From an uncultured Candidatus Melainabacteria bacterium (GTDB taxonomy: Bacteria; Cyanobacteriota; Vampirovibrionia; Gastranaerophilales; Gastranaerophilaceae), in assembly GCA_949927415.1 (NCBI GenBank), contig CATLFB010000001.1, positions 248,001 to 312,000 on the forward strand: a DNA stretch of 64,000 bases, given 5' to 3'. The notes beneath the pieces are model-generated. The model did not search any database and was not told the DNA's origin. It saw nothing but the letters and a program-made list of their open reading frames with translations. A program made the position numbers and the translations under genes. This document shows, piece after piece, positions 54,341 through 63,420 of this stretch (position 1 is the first letter of the stretch; each line of letters starts with the position of its first letter).

Positions 54341-55714
54341 CTATTCACTCAACAAATCATTGATAGCTTTGGCGGCTTTTTTTCCGGCGCCCATAGCGTT
54401 AATTGCATTTGACTCACCAACAGGCGCAACGTCTCCGCCGGCGTAAACCGTCGGAATATTTGTGCATCTTGTTTCGCCGTCAACCGTGATATATCCGCGC
54501 TTGTCCGTGATTATTTCAAGCCCTTCGGCCTCTGCTGAACGCTGAATAATCGGATTCGGGCCGGTACCGAGCGCAACAATAACCGTATCAAGTTCCATTG
54601 TCTCAAATTTTCCGGTAGAAACAGGCTTGCGGCGACCGCTTTCATCAGGTTCGCCAAGTTCCATGACTTCCAGTTCAACCGCTTTTACATAACCGTCTTC
54701 GCCGAGAATTTCTTTTGGCGCATAGAGGAATTTGAAAACAATTCCTTCTTCTTTTGCATGGCGGATTTCTTCCAAACGCGCAGGAAGTTCTTTTTCAGTA
54801 CGTCTGTAAATAATATAAACTTCTTCAAAGCCGACTCTGACAGCAGTTCTTGCCGCATCCATCGCAACGTTTCCGCCTCCGAATATCGCGGCTTTTTTGC
54901 CGACTCTCAAAGGTGTCGGACTGTCAGCCTGCCCCGCATTCATCAAGTTAACACGCGTCAGAAATTCATTTGCCGAAAATACGCCGTTAAGATTTTCGCC
55001 CTGAACATTTAGCATTTTAGGCAAACCTGCGCCGGAGCAGATAAAAATAGCATCAAAACCGTCTTCTTTAAGCTGTTTTAGCGTAATTGATTTTCCAACA
55101 ATAACATTTGTATGGAATTCAACACCCATAGCTTTCAAATTTGTAATTTCGCGGTCAAGAACAGTGCGCGGCAGCCTGAATGGAGGGATTCCGTAGCGGA
55201 GAACGCCGCCAAGTTTGTGAAGCGCTTCAAAGACAACAACTTCATGACCGGCTTTTCTTAAATCAGCGGCAGCAGTAATACCTGCACAGCCGGAGCCGAC
55301 AACGGCAACTTTTTTGCCGGAAGGTTTTATTTCGGGCATATCAGCTTTTGTGTTATCTCCGACATATCTTTCAAGAGCGCCGATTGCAACGGGTGAGCCT
55401 TTAATTCCTAAAATACATTTTCCTTCACACTGGCGTTCCTGCGGGCAGACGCGACCGCAAACAGAAGGGAGCATACTTGTTTGGCGGATAATTTCACCGG
55501 CTTTTTCAAGATTTCCTTCTTTGATTGCCTGAATAAATTGCGGAATTTGAATATTCACGGGACAACCTTTAACGCACTGCGGATTTTTGCAGTTTAAGCA
55601 TCTGGAAGCTTCCAGTTTAACCTGTTCTTCTGTCAAATTGCTTTCTACAGGGTCAAAATTATGTCTTCTTTGAATTTTATCTTGTTCGTGAACACGTTGT
55701 CTTTCGATTGCCAT
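54341..55714 (-). CDS. gltA: NADPH-dependent glutamate synthase small-subunit-like oxidoreductase
   Basis: A 457-aa GltD-type flavoprotein. The N-terminal domain has two 4Fe-4S motifs (SRCLNCKNPQCVKGCPV and GRVCPQERQCEGKC), followed by FAD (VAVVGSGCAGITAAADL) and NADPH (AAIFGGGNVAMDAARTA) Rossmann motifs. Single-subunit relatives are annotated as glutamate synthase (GltA/SudA); others are the NfnB subunit of electron-bifurcating transhydrogenase. No gltB or nfnA gene is adjacent, so the reaction is not certain. The symbol gltA is tentative. It precedes the secreted-protein gene by 11 nt. Confidence 0.85.
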   Translation of the reverse strand: MAIERQRVHEQDKIQRRHNFDPVESNLTEEQVKLEASRCLNCKNPQCVKGCPVNIQIPQFIQAIKEGNLEKAGEIIRQTSMLPSVCGRVCPQERQCEGKCILGIKGSPVAIGALERYVGDNTKADMPEIKPSGKKVAVVGSGCAGITAAADLRKAGHEVVVFEALHKLGGVLRYGIPPFRLPRTVLDREITNLKAMGVEFHTNVIVGKSITLKQLKEDGFDAIFICSGAGLPKMLNVQGENLNGVFSANEFLTRVNLMNAGQADSPTPLRVGKKAAIFGGGNVAMDAARTAVRVGFEEVYIIYRRTEKELPARLEEIRHAKEEGIVFKFLYAPKEILGEDGYVKAVELEVMELGEPDESGRRKPVSTGKFETMELDTVIVALGTGPNPIIQRSAEAEGLEIITDKRGYITVDGETRCTNIPTVYAGGDVAPVGESNAINAMGAGKKAAKAINDLLSE

Positions 55715-55789
55715 CTTATATCCCTCTTCTTTATAATTTTATCTATATTTATATTTTAATCAAAAGTCACAGGCTTTGCAAGAGGGGTG

Positions 55790-55946
55790 GATTAAGTGAA
55801 AGGTGAGAGGTGAAAAGTGAGAAGTCGGTTACGTTAGGTTGGGTTGAGTGAAGCGTGAATTTGTTGTGAAAATAATAGAAATTAGGAAAATTCTACAATA
55901 ACAGTATTCTGAAAAGAACTTTTCACCTCTAAACTTTCACTTCACC
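55790..55946 (-). repeat. Heptad-armed inverted-repeat element, copy 2
   Basis: Left arm ATTAAGTGAAAGGTGAGAGG with further 7-bp units, and right arm CTTTTCACCTCT…CTTTCACTTCAC, imperfect complements. The inner motif appears as TCGGTTACGTTAGG just after the left arm (about 55824), the reverse complement of the motif before the right arm in copies 1 and 3, so this copy is inverted. It lies between the GltD-type gene and mutS2 and contains no gene. Confidence 0.75.
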
Positions 55947-55995
55947 CCCTAATGCCCCATCTTGCAAATCTCGCTTGAAATAGTACAATAACCTT

Positions 55996-58377
55996 ATGGA
56001 TATTGTATCGAAAACTCTTAAAACCTTAGAATTTGACAAAATTCAGGAAAAAGTTTCGCTTTTTGCAAAAATTTCGCAAAGCAAAACCCTTTCGCTGAAT
56101 TCACCTGTATATAACAATTATAATGAAATAATTAAAGCGCTTGAATTTACCAAAGAAGCAAAAAGCCTTCTTGATTATGCGCTCGACATTCCGATTGGTT
56201 TTGTGGCAGACATATCAAAGATTCAAAAAAACGCTCAGGTCAGTTATCTTACAGAAGAAGAATTAATTGACACGGCAAAAACTCTTCGCTCATCGCGTCT
56301 GGTGAAAAAATTCCTTGCAGACAATTCTGAACAAACCAAAATCCCAAGCCTCGTTGAACTTTCTGCAAATCTTATTTCGGCAAGAGATTTGGAAGATAGA
56401 ATTTTCAACACATTTGATGAGAATCTTGAGATAAAAAAAGATGCAACGCCTGAACTCAAAGGGCTTTGGGCATCTTTGAACGAGCATGAAAAAAACTTGA
56501 AAAACAAAGTTTCGGATTTGTTGAATTCCGCGGAATTCTCAAAACATCTTCAGGAAAACATTTACACAACGCGTGATGACAGAATTGTTTTTCAGGTAAA
56601 AGCGCCATCAAAAAGCAAGGTCAAAGGAATTGTCCATGATGTTTCGGCGACAAACAAGACTTTCTACATAGAACCGGAAGCCCTGGTGCCGATAAACAAC
56701 AAAATCCGCGAGATAAAGGCACAAATCCACGCTGAAGAAGTCCGAATTCTTGTTGAACTTTCTTCTCTTGTCAAAGAGAGAATTACTGATTTAAAAATCG
56801 CGGAAAGGGTGCTTGCCGAAATCGATTTTCACTTTGCAAAAGCTCGATATGCCGCAAGAATCGGGGCGATTGAACCGGAAATTTTGAATGACGAAAATTG
56901 CAAATCAGTTCAGATTGAAAACATGCGCCATCCGCTCTTAATCGGAACGGTCGAAAATATTGTCACAAACGATTTTTCAATCGGAAAGGACTACAAATCC
57001 ATTGTCATAACAGGTTCTAACACAGGCGGAAAAACTGTTACAATCAAAACAATCGGACTGTTTCTGCTTATGGCAAAAGCCGGATTTTTCCTTCCCTGCA
57101 CAATGGCAAAAATTTATCCTTTTAAGAAGGTTTTTGCAGACATCGGAGATGATCAGAGCATTTTGCAGAGCTTGTCAACTTTTTCATCACACATGAAAAA
57201 TATTATTGAAATAGTTGAACAATCCGACGGGGAAACGTATGTTTTATTAGATGAAATTTGCGCGGGAACAGACCCGCAGGAAGGTTCGGTGCTTGCAAAA
57301 GTTATACTGGAAACGCTTGCACAAAAAGATGTTTTTTCAACAATAACAACCCACTACGGCGAATTGAAAGCGCTGGAATACACAAACTCCTTTTTCAAAA
57401 ACGCATCTGTTGAATTTGATACAAATTCACTAAAACCCACGTACAAACTTTTAATCGGAATTCCGGGCTTGAGCAATGCGATTGCGATTTCGGCCAATTT
57501 GGGGCTTCCAAAAGAGATTACCGACCGCGCAAGAGAAATTCTGATTAACAGGAAAGACCCCTCGATTCTTGTTGTTGAGAAATTGCAGGAAACCCAGCAA
57601 AAACTTTCGGACAATCTTAAAGATTCTGAAACCGCAAAAGAAGAAGCTGACGAATTAAAAAAAGAATACGAAGAAAATCTTGAGGCAATCAAAAAAGACA
57701 AAAAGAAAGCAATAAAAAACATCAGAACAAAATTTGATTACGAAATGCTTTCCGCAAAAGCCGAAATAAAGGCGATTCTCGATGAAATGCGCCGCGAAAA
57801 AACGGAAAAAATCGCGCGCCGTTCATATTCCCGCCTTGCAAAATTAGAGCAGGATTACAGCGAAAAGCTAGATAAATATGATGAAAAAAATCAGTATGCA
57901 CCTGTTGATTTTGAAAAAGTAGAAATCGGTGACAAACTGCTTGTAAAAGAACTTCATCAAACAGTCACAGTGCTTTCAAAGCCAGACAAGAAAGGGAAAA
58001 TCTTTGTGCAGATGGGAAACATCAAAACAAAAATGGACAAAGATAAACTTGCGCCGTATGATAAAAAATTCGAGAATAAATCAAGCGGCTATTCGCCTGT
58101 GAAATTTGAAAGTTTCGAATTAAGACGCGCGGAAGTTTCAAACCGGCTTGATTTGCGCGGAAAAACCGTCGAAGATTCGCTGGATTCGCTCGAACTGTTT
58201 TTAGATCAGGCAAGTCTTGCAAATTTCAGCGAAGTTTCGGTAATTCACGGGCATGGAACAGGAGCCTTGAAATCTTCAGTCAGAGAATTTCTAAAAACCT
58301 CCCCCTACGTTTTAAATTTCCGCCCCGGCGCTGACGGCGAAGGCGGTGACGGAATAAGCGTTGTCATGTTAAGGTAA
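55996..58377 (+). CDS. mutS2: Endonuclease/ribosome-rescue ATPase MutS2
   Basis: 793 aa. A MutS-type core with ATPase motifs (Walker A GSNTGGKTVTIKTIG, about residue 340; YVLLDEICAGTDPQEGS; STITTHYGELK), a long charged coiled-coil clamp (about 520-620), a KOW-like segment and the C-terminal Smr domain (LDLRGKTVEDSLDSLELFLDQA, then VIHGHGTGAL). Family members suppress recombination or split collided ribosomes. ATG is at 55996. A repeat element precedes it. Confidence 0.95.
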   Translation: MDIVSKTLKTLEFDKIQEKVSLFAKISQSKTLSLNSPVYNNYNEIIKALEFTKEAKSLLDYALDIPIGFVADISKIQKNAQVSYLTEEELIDTAKTLRSSRLVKKFLADNSEQTKIPSLVELSANLISARDLEDRIFNTFDENLEIKKDATPELKGLWASLNEHEKNLKNKVSDLLNSAEFSKHLQENIYTTRDDRIVFQVKAPSKSKVKGIVHDVSATNKTFYIEPEALVPINNKIREIKAQIHAEEVRILVELSSLVKERITDLKIAERVLAEIDFHFAKARYAARIGAIEPEILNDENCKSVQIENMRHPLLIGTVENIVTNDFSIGKDYKSIVITGSNTGGKTVTIKTIGLFLLMAKAGFFLPCTMAKIYPFKKVFADIGDDQSILQSLSTFSSHMKNIIEIVEQSDGETYVLLDEICAGTDPQEGSVLAKVILETLAQKDVFSTITTHYGELKALEYTNSFFKNASVEFDTNSLKPTYKLLIGIPGLSNAIAISANLGLPKEITDRAREILINRKDPSILVVEKLQETQQKLSDNLKDSETAKEEADELKKEYEENLEAIKKDKKKAIKNIRTKFDYEMLSAKAEIKAILDEMRREKTEKIARRSYSRLAKLEQDYSEKLDKYDEKNQYAPVDFEKVEIGDKLLVKELHQTVTVLSKPDKKGKIFVQMGNIKTKMDKDKLAPYDKKFENKSSGYSPVKFESFELRRAEVSNRLDLRGKTVEDSLDSLELFLDQASLANFSEVSVIHGHGTGALKSSVREFLKTSPYVLNFRPGADGEGGDGISVVMLR

Positions 58378-58455
58378 ATACGAATATTATTAAATTTTGT
58401 CAAAAATTAACACAAATTCTCCATTTTGTGATATAATTTTTTTCAGGTAACTGGT

Positions 58456-59616
58456 ATGCTTATAAAAGAATTACGTAATGATAACAATTTAATCAATCTG
58501 TTTTGCACTTTGGCTGAAATCCCTTCTCCATCAATGAAGGAAGAAAAAGTCATAGAATGGCTTCAAAATTATTGCAGTGAAAACGGACTGAATTGCAGGC
58601 TTGATAATTATAAAAATGTGATTATCAATATTCCGGCAACAGACAATTCAAAGCCGCCTCTACTTTTATCCGCACACATGGACGTTATCGGAGATGACAG
58701 CCCTGTCGAAACTTATCTGGACGGAGATTTGATAAGAGCAAAAGGCAGAACTCTCGGCGCTGATGATAAAGCGGGTCTTGCAAATGCGCTTTATTTTGCA
58801 ACAAGCATCGCAAAATCAGATATGGCTCATGGCGAAATCGAACTTGTTTTCACAAGAGATGAAGAAAACGGCGCATCAGGCATAAGAAATGTCGAATTTG
58901 ACAAACTGAATTCAAAATATGTTCTGGTTCTTGACAGTGACAGCCTTGGGCAGCTTATGACTTCAGGTGCAAGCTATACAACCGTAAAAATTCATGTAGA
59001 AAGTTTTAAGGGCGGACATTCCGGCATCGACATTGCGGATACGACGCGCGAAAATGCCGCAAAACTTATTGCCGATATAATTGCAAACCTCCCGCAGGGC
59101 GTTTATTACTCAGAAAACGGCGAAGTTGTCACATCCTGCAATATCGGCGGAATAACTTCCGGCAATATCAAGGTTACAAATATTATCAACACAACGGCAG
59201 ATGCAAGTTATTCAATCAGAAGTTCAAATAAGTCAGTTGAAGAAGAGTTAAAAGAAAGATTTTTATACGAAATCGAAGATTTCAACAAACAGTATGAAAA
59301 CATCGCAAAAGCAGAAATCGTCTTTGAAGAACATCTTCCGGCATTTGAAAAATCTGATGACATTTACATTCCGCTATTGTTTGAAACAGTTGCGCATAAA
59401 GTCGGAGTGAAACCTGAAATTTCATCCTTCCATGCCGGTGCCGAAACCCACATTTACGCAAACAGAACAAACTCAAAAGGCGAAAAGTTCCTTCCATATT
59501 TAGTCGGGCTTGCTGATGTACATAATATGCATTCCTGCGAAGAAAACGTTGATTACAAATCAATAATCAAAGGTCAGGAACTCTTAAACGAATTTTATAA
59601 AGCTTATATCAGCTAG
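58456..59616 (+). CDS. M20 family peptidase, PepT/tripeptidase-like
   Basis: 386 aa with two-zinc M20 motifs: LSAHMDVIGDD (His-x-Asp), GRTLGADDKAGLANAL (bridging Asp), RDEENGASG (Glu) and FHAGAETHIYAN (His). The central lid domain is GGHSGIDIADTTRENAA. Relatives act as aminotripeptidases or carnosinase-like dipeptidases; exact substrate unknown. It starts 78 nt after mutS2, with a possible promoter between them. Confidence 0.9.
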   Translation: MLIKELRNDNNLINLFCTLAEIPSPSMKEEKVIEWLQNYCSENGLNCRLDNYKNVIINIPATDNSKPPLLLSAHMDVIGDDSPVETYLDGDLIRAKGRTLGADDKAGLANALYFATSIAKSDMAHGEIELVFTRDEENGASGIRNVEFDKLNSKYVLVLDSDSLGQLMTSGASYTTVKIHVESFKGGHSGIDIADTTRENAAKLIADIIANLPQGVYYSENGEVVTSCNIGGITSGNIKVTNIINTTADASYSIRSSNKSVEEELKERFLYEIEDFNKQYENIAKAEIVFEEHLPAFEKSDDIYIPLLFETVAHKVGVKPEISSFHAGAETHIYANRTNSKGEKFLPYLVGLADVHNMHSCEENVDYKSIIKGQELLNEFYKAYIS

Positions 59617-59806
59617 ATTTGATATATTTTAAACCTTCCGATTTTGTAATCTGATTTTTTTTGCAATCTTTTCTGTTAATGGAGTTAAACCAAAATTTTT
59701 GCTGTCAGAATAGTTTAAAAAATCACGCACCGAGCGGAGTTCAAGCATAACAATAACACGGATGCGCTTATTGTAGTAAACTTGCATAAATGATAATTTA
59801 TTGCAC

Positions 59807-59836
59807 AAAAAAAGACGGCCCGTGAGCCGCCTTTTA
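59807..59836 (-). terminator. Terminator of the lytic transglycosylase gene
   Basis: On the minus strand GGCGGC TCACGG GCCGTC (one G-U pair) followed by seven T. It lies 15 nt after the stop. Confidence 0.8.
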
Positions 59837-59850
59837 GAAAATTCTTTCAC

Positions 59851-60459
59851 TTAAATTGCAAGTGTAGTAGCTTCTATTTTCAATTCAATAGGAGTTTCTT
59901 CCACGATTTCGACCGTTACTGGCTTAACAACCTCGGTCTTAACTGCCGGAGCAGTTGTTTTTGCCGGAGTAACAGGCTTAACAGCTTTGACCATCATCGG
60001 ATCAGGATTTGCTTTGTACCTGTGGTAATCCGTCATAATCTTACTTACAAAACGTTTTGTTTCGGCATAAGGCGGAACCGCTTTGTACTTTTTAACGTTT
60101 CCGGGCCCTGCGTTGTAAGCCGCAAGCGCCAATTCCATTGAACCGAACATTTTGTACATCATTTTGTAATACATAATACCGCCGCGGATATTATCGTTTA
60201 AAGAATACGGGTTTAGCCCCATTCTTTTGGCTGTGGAAGGCATTAATTGAAATACACCTACTGCACCGTGGCTGCTGCGGGCTTCGTGCCTGAAACCGGA
60301 TTCGGTTCTTGCTATAGACAGGGCAATTGCAGGGTCTACGCCCATCTCAAGGGCATGTTTGACTATCGCTGCTTTCACCGTGTTTACGTCTGATGCCTGT
60401 GCCGGAGCACAACAAATCATGCACATAAGCGCAACAGTGACTAGTAATAGTTTTTTCAA
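59851..60459 (-). CDS. Lytic transglycosylase, SLT domain
   Basis: 202 aa. Signal peptide (about 1-22). The SLT domain has the catalytic Glu in ARTESGFRHEARSSHGAVG, then GVFQLMPSTAKRMGLNPY, NIRGGIMYYKMM and ALAAYNAGPGNVKKY. It cleaves peptidoglycan in the periplasm. A Pro/Val-rich C-terminal tail follows. The start is TTG at 60459, supported by AGAGG about 9 nt upstream. The long leader contains the palindromes noted separately. Confidence 0.92.
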   Translation of the reverse strand: MKKLLLVTVALMCMICCAPAQASDVNTVKAAIVKHALEMGVDPAIALSIARTESGFRHEARSSHGAVGVFQLMPSTAKRMGLNPYSLNDNIRGGIMYYKMMYKMFGSMELALAAYNAGPGNVKKYKAVPPYAETKRFVSKIMTDYHRYKANPDPMMVKAVKPVTPAKTTAPAVKTEVVKPVTVEIVEETPIELKIEATTLAI

Positions 60460-60623
60460 AATGTAATCCTCTGGTTGTAAATTGTGAATTCTTAAAAGTT
60501 AATTTTCTCTCCCTCTTTTTTCAAGGATTTAACTTTCAAGAATTTAATTCATACCAACATAATATTACAAAAATTTTAAATTTCAACCCTCAAAAAAGCC
60601 CAACTCGCCAAAACCCGCGTCCC

Positions 60624-60663
60624 GCAAAAGTTTTGCAAATGTAAATTTTACATTTATTTTGTC
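60624..60663 (-). promoter_or_regulatory. Palindromes upstream of the transglycosylase gene
   Basis: GCAAAA G TTTTGC (60624-60636) and AAATGTAAA T TTTACATTT (60637-60655) sit next to TGTCAA (60658-60663), a -35-like TTGACA on the minus strand. A matching -10 is not clear. They may be an operator; the leader to the gene would be long (about 170 nt). Confidence 0.4.
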
Positions 60664-60675
60664 AAGAGGGCGAGA

Positions 60676-60832
60676 GTTAAGAGAAAGGTGAGGGGTGAAA
60701 GGTGAAAAGTTCATTTCAGGATACAGTCCTTATGAAATTTTATTAATATTAATTGTTGTAGCAAACTATTCATTAACCCAAACATAACGTAACGGACTTT
60801 TCACCTTTCACCCCTCACCTTTCACTTAATCC
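60676..60832 (+). repeat. Heptad-armed inverted-repeat element, copy 3
   Basis: The best-preserved copy. The 34-nt arms (60676-60709 and 60797-60830) match as reverse complements at about 32 positions. Units such as GGTGAAA/GGTGAGG repeat every 7 bp. The inner motif CATAACGTAACGGA lies before the right arm. The length (157 bp) equals copy 2. It lies between the transglycosylase and phosphorylase genes and has no gene inside. Confidence 0.85.
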
Positions 60833-60900
60833 CCTTTTCACTTTTTATTTTTTCATGCTAAAATCATTTTACGGATACAAAAAACTTTAAGGAGACGGAA

Positions 60901-61704
60901 ATGGAAAATAAAAAATTGGCAACAATCGGTGTATTTGGCGGTTCAGGATTTTACAAATTTCTTGATAATATTGAAGAAGTAAGGGTTGAAACACCTTACG
61001 GTATGCCGAGTGACAATCTTTTTATCGGAACAATCGGGGCGCATAAAGTAGCATTTATGCCGCGCCATGGCCGCAATCATACCATTTTGCCGCACCTTCT
61101 CAATTACCGTGCAAATGTCTGGGCGATGAAATCTGTCGGCGTTGAAAGAGTTATTTCGCCATGTGCCGCCGGAAGCCTTCAAAAACACGTTAAACCCGGC
61201 GATTTTGTAATCTGCGACCAGTTTGTAGACTGGACTGACGGCAGAAAATCAACATTCTTCGAAGGCCCGATTGTTACCCATCCGTCTGCAGCAGAAACTT
61301 ACTGCCCCGAACTTAGAAACCTTGCAATCGAAACCGGAAAAGAACTCGGAATTACAGTACATAAAACCGGAACTGTTGTTGTCATCAACGGACCGAGATT
61401 TTCAACAAAAGCAGAATCAAAATTCTTCACAAATCAGGGCTGGGAAGTTATCAACATGACAGCTTTCCCGGAAAACTATCTTGTCAAAGAAATGGATATG
61501 TGTCCGGTTAATATTTCGCTTATTACAGACTACGATGCAGGCCTTGTGGGAGATGTTCCGCCGGTTTCGCACCATGAAGTTATTGAAGTTTTCAACAACA
61601 ACCTTTCAAACTTGAAAACATTGCTCTTCAAGATGATTGAAAAAATTCCTGCAGAACGCGAAAATTGTAATTGCGCAAACACTAAAAAAAGTTCACAAAT
61701 GTAA
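60901..61704 (+). CDS. 5'-methylthioadenosine/purine nucleoside phosphorylase
   Basis: 267 aa. MTA phosphorylase-type signature: IGVFGGSGFYKF, PRHGRNHTILPHLLNYRANVW, ISPCAAGSLQKHVKPGDFVICDQF, then GPRFSTKAESKFF and MTAFPENYLVKEM. It cleaves MTA (or a purine nucleoside) with phosphate, releasing adenine or another purine base. Phosphopentomutase (deoB) could use a ribose 1-phosphate product. ATG has AAGGAGACGGAA before it. MTAP vs PNP specificity cannot be settled by eye. Confidence 0.9.
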   Translation: MENKKLATIGVFGGSGFYKFLDNIEEVRVETPYGMPSDNLFIGTIGAHKVAFMPRHGRNHTILPHLLNYRANVWAMKSVGVERVISPCAAGSLQKHVKPGDFVICDQFVDWTDGRKSTFFEGPIVTHPSAAETYCPELRNLAIETGKELGITVHKTGTVVVINGPRFSTKAESKFFTNQGWEVINMTAFPENYLVKEMDMCPVNISLITDYDAGLVGDVPPVSHHEVIEVFNNNLSNLKTLLFKMIEKIPAERENCNCANTKKSSQM

Positions 61705-61722
61705 TTCGCTCAAAGGACAATT

Positions 61723-61992
61723 ATGATTAGAGGCTTAATTTACGGCATAAACAATATATTTTTAATATTTTACATTCTGATTATCGGAAGAATTTTCTTA
61801 AGCTGGATTCCGACAGTAAGATGGGATTTACAGCCATGGAAATTTGTGCGCGAAGTGACAGATGTTTATCTTAACATTTTCAGACGCTTTATTCCACCCA
61901 TTGGAATGATAGATATTTCGCCGATTGTTGCAATCCTTGCGCTTCAATTAGTGCAAAACCTTATTATCTTCGCTCTTTTGCAATTTGCCTGA
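61723..61992 (+). CDS. YggT family membrane protein
   Basis: 89 aa with two membrane segments (about 5-25, LIIGRIFLSWIPTV nearby, and 65-88) and the conserved middle FRRFIPPIGMIDISPIVA. YggT proteins are linked to membrane/division or osmotic tolerance; the precise role is unclear. It starts 18 nt after the phosphorylase gene with AAAGGACAATT before ATG, so cotranscription is likely. Confidence 0.85.
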   Translation: MIRGLIYGINNIFLIFYILIIGRIFLSWIPTVRWDLQPWKFVREVTDVYLNIFRRFIPPIGMIDISPIVAILALQLVQNLIIFALLQFA

Positions 61993-62078
61993 GGTGCGCG
62001 AAAGTTTTAGAGTGCGGGATAAGAGTAATTGCCGGACAACTTGTAAAAATTTCTACTTTGCGTTAAAGTTTACTTATA

Positions 62079-63419
62079 ATGAAAATAATTATTTACGGCG
62101 CAACAGAAGTAGGATGTCTACTGGCTACAGAATTCTTTGAAGACCATGACATTACAATAATAGACAAGGAAGAAAACCGTACTGATGAGTTCAACAAACT
62201 TGATATCAGTTTTATTCAGGGAAACGCTTCAGACCTTGAAGTTTTGAAATGCGCTGACATAAAAAACGCAGACATATTCATCGCCTGCACAGGAATGGAT
62301 GAAATCAACATTGTAGCCTGTCTTGCGGCAAAACGTTACGGCAAAATCCGGACAATCTGTTTTGTAAGCAAAGAAGAATACAAAAACACATTAACTTATG
62401 AAAAAAACGACGATTTTTACACCGATGTTTTCATAGATTACATAATCTGGCCGGAAGAACTTTTGACGCAGGAAATTTTCCGAATCGTAACGGTAGCGCA
62501 TGCGCTTGATGTTGAAAATTTTGCAGACGGCAAAGCAAGACTTCTTGAATACAAAGTCAGAGAGAATTCGCCGATTGTAGGCAAGAAAATCAAAGATGTC
62601 GGATTTACCAAAAACACACTGATTGTCGGGATAACCCGTTGCTGCCAGCTTTTTATCCCGAACGGTGAGACCGAAATCGAGGCGGAGGACAAACTCATAT
62701 TTATGGGAACTTCGCACTCTCTGGACATATTGGCAGGAACATTTTTCCATGAAAAAGAATATGTCAAAAATGTTGCGATAATCGGCGGCGGCAATGTCGG
62801 CTTGATGCTTGCAAAAAGCCTTGAGGCTGTCAAAATCAAAACAAAAATCATAGAAAAAAATCTTGAAAGATGCCACTGTCTGGCAGAAGAATTGAGCAAT
62901 ACTCTTGTGATAAACGGAGACGGAACGGATTTGAAGCTTTTGGATGAAGAAGACATCGGCTCCTCTGACGTTGTAATAAGCGTTACAAATAACGACGAGA
63001 GAAATCTTCTTTGCTCGCTTCTTGCCAAACAATTAGGCGTAAAACGTGTTATTGCAAGGGTTTCAAAAGTTTTAAACATTCCGCTGTTTGAAAAAGTCGG
63101 AATAGACATTGCGATTTCTCCGAAAAATTCAGCATTGAACGAAGTTCGAAACGATTTGCAGGAAAATGATGTTGACATTCTGGCAACCGTAGAACAGGGT
63201 CAGGGCGAAGTTTTGGAAATTGGTGTTCTGCCGGAATTCAGCGGGAAGAAAATTATGGAACTGCGTCTTCCAAAACATGCAATTATCGGCATTATCGAAC
63301 GCAAAAAGACTGTTATTATTCCAAAGGGTGATGTTGAACTTCATGTAGGAGATGTTCTGATTATATTTACAAAAGCGGAAGATGCTCAGGATATTAAAGA
63401 ATTTTTCAAGGTAAATTAG
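62079..63419 (+). CDS. trkA: Trk potassium uptake regulatory subunit TrkA
   Basis: 446 aa with two RCK units, each a Rossmann NAD-binding domain plus TrkA-C domain. The first begins MKIIIYGATEVGCLLATEFF, the second NVAIIGGGNVGLMLAKSLE. It gates the TrkH channel in response to nucleotides. The start has no strong SD. It ends TAG one base before the ATG of trkH, so the two are one operon. Confidence 0.95.
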   Translation: MKIIIYGATEVGCLLATEFFEDHDITIIDKEENRTDEFNKLDISFIQGNASDLEVLKCADIKNADIFIACTGMDEINIVACLAAKRYGKIRTICFVSKEEYKNTLTYEKNDDFYTDVFIDYIIWPEELLTQEIFRIVTVAHALDVENFADGKARLLEYKVRENSPIVGKKIKDVGFTKNTLIVGITRCCQLFIPNGETEIEAEDKLIFMGTSHSLDILAGTFFHEKEYVKNVAIIGGGNVGLMLAKSLEAVKIKTKIIEKNLERCHCLAEELSNTLVINGDGTDLKLLDEEDIGSSDVVISVTNNDERNLLCSLLAKQLGVKRVIARVSKVLNIPLFEKVGIDIAISPKNSALNEVRNDLQENDVDILATVEQGQGEVLEIGVLPEFSGKKIMELRLPKHAIIGIIERKKTVIIPKGDVELHVGDVLIIFTKAEDAQDIKEFFKVN

Positions 63420-63420
63420 T

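Noticed and set aside
59629-59850. Minus-strand frame of 73 codons after the M20 peptidase gene
   Set aside because: Its first part is the transglycosylase terminator, and neither internal ATG has a ribosome-binding site. It is probably spurious.
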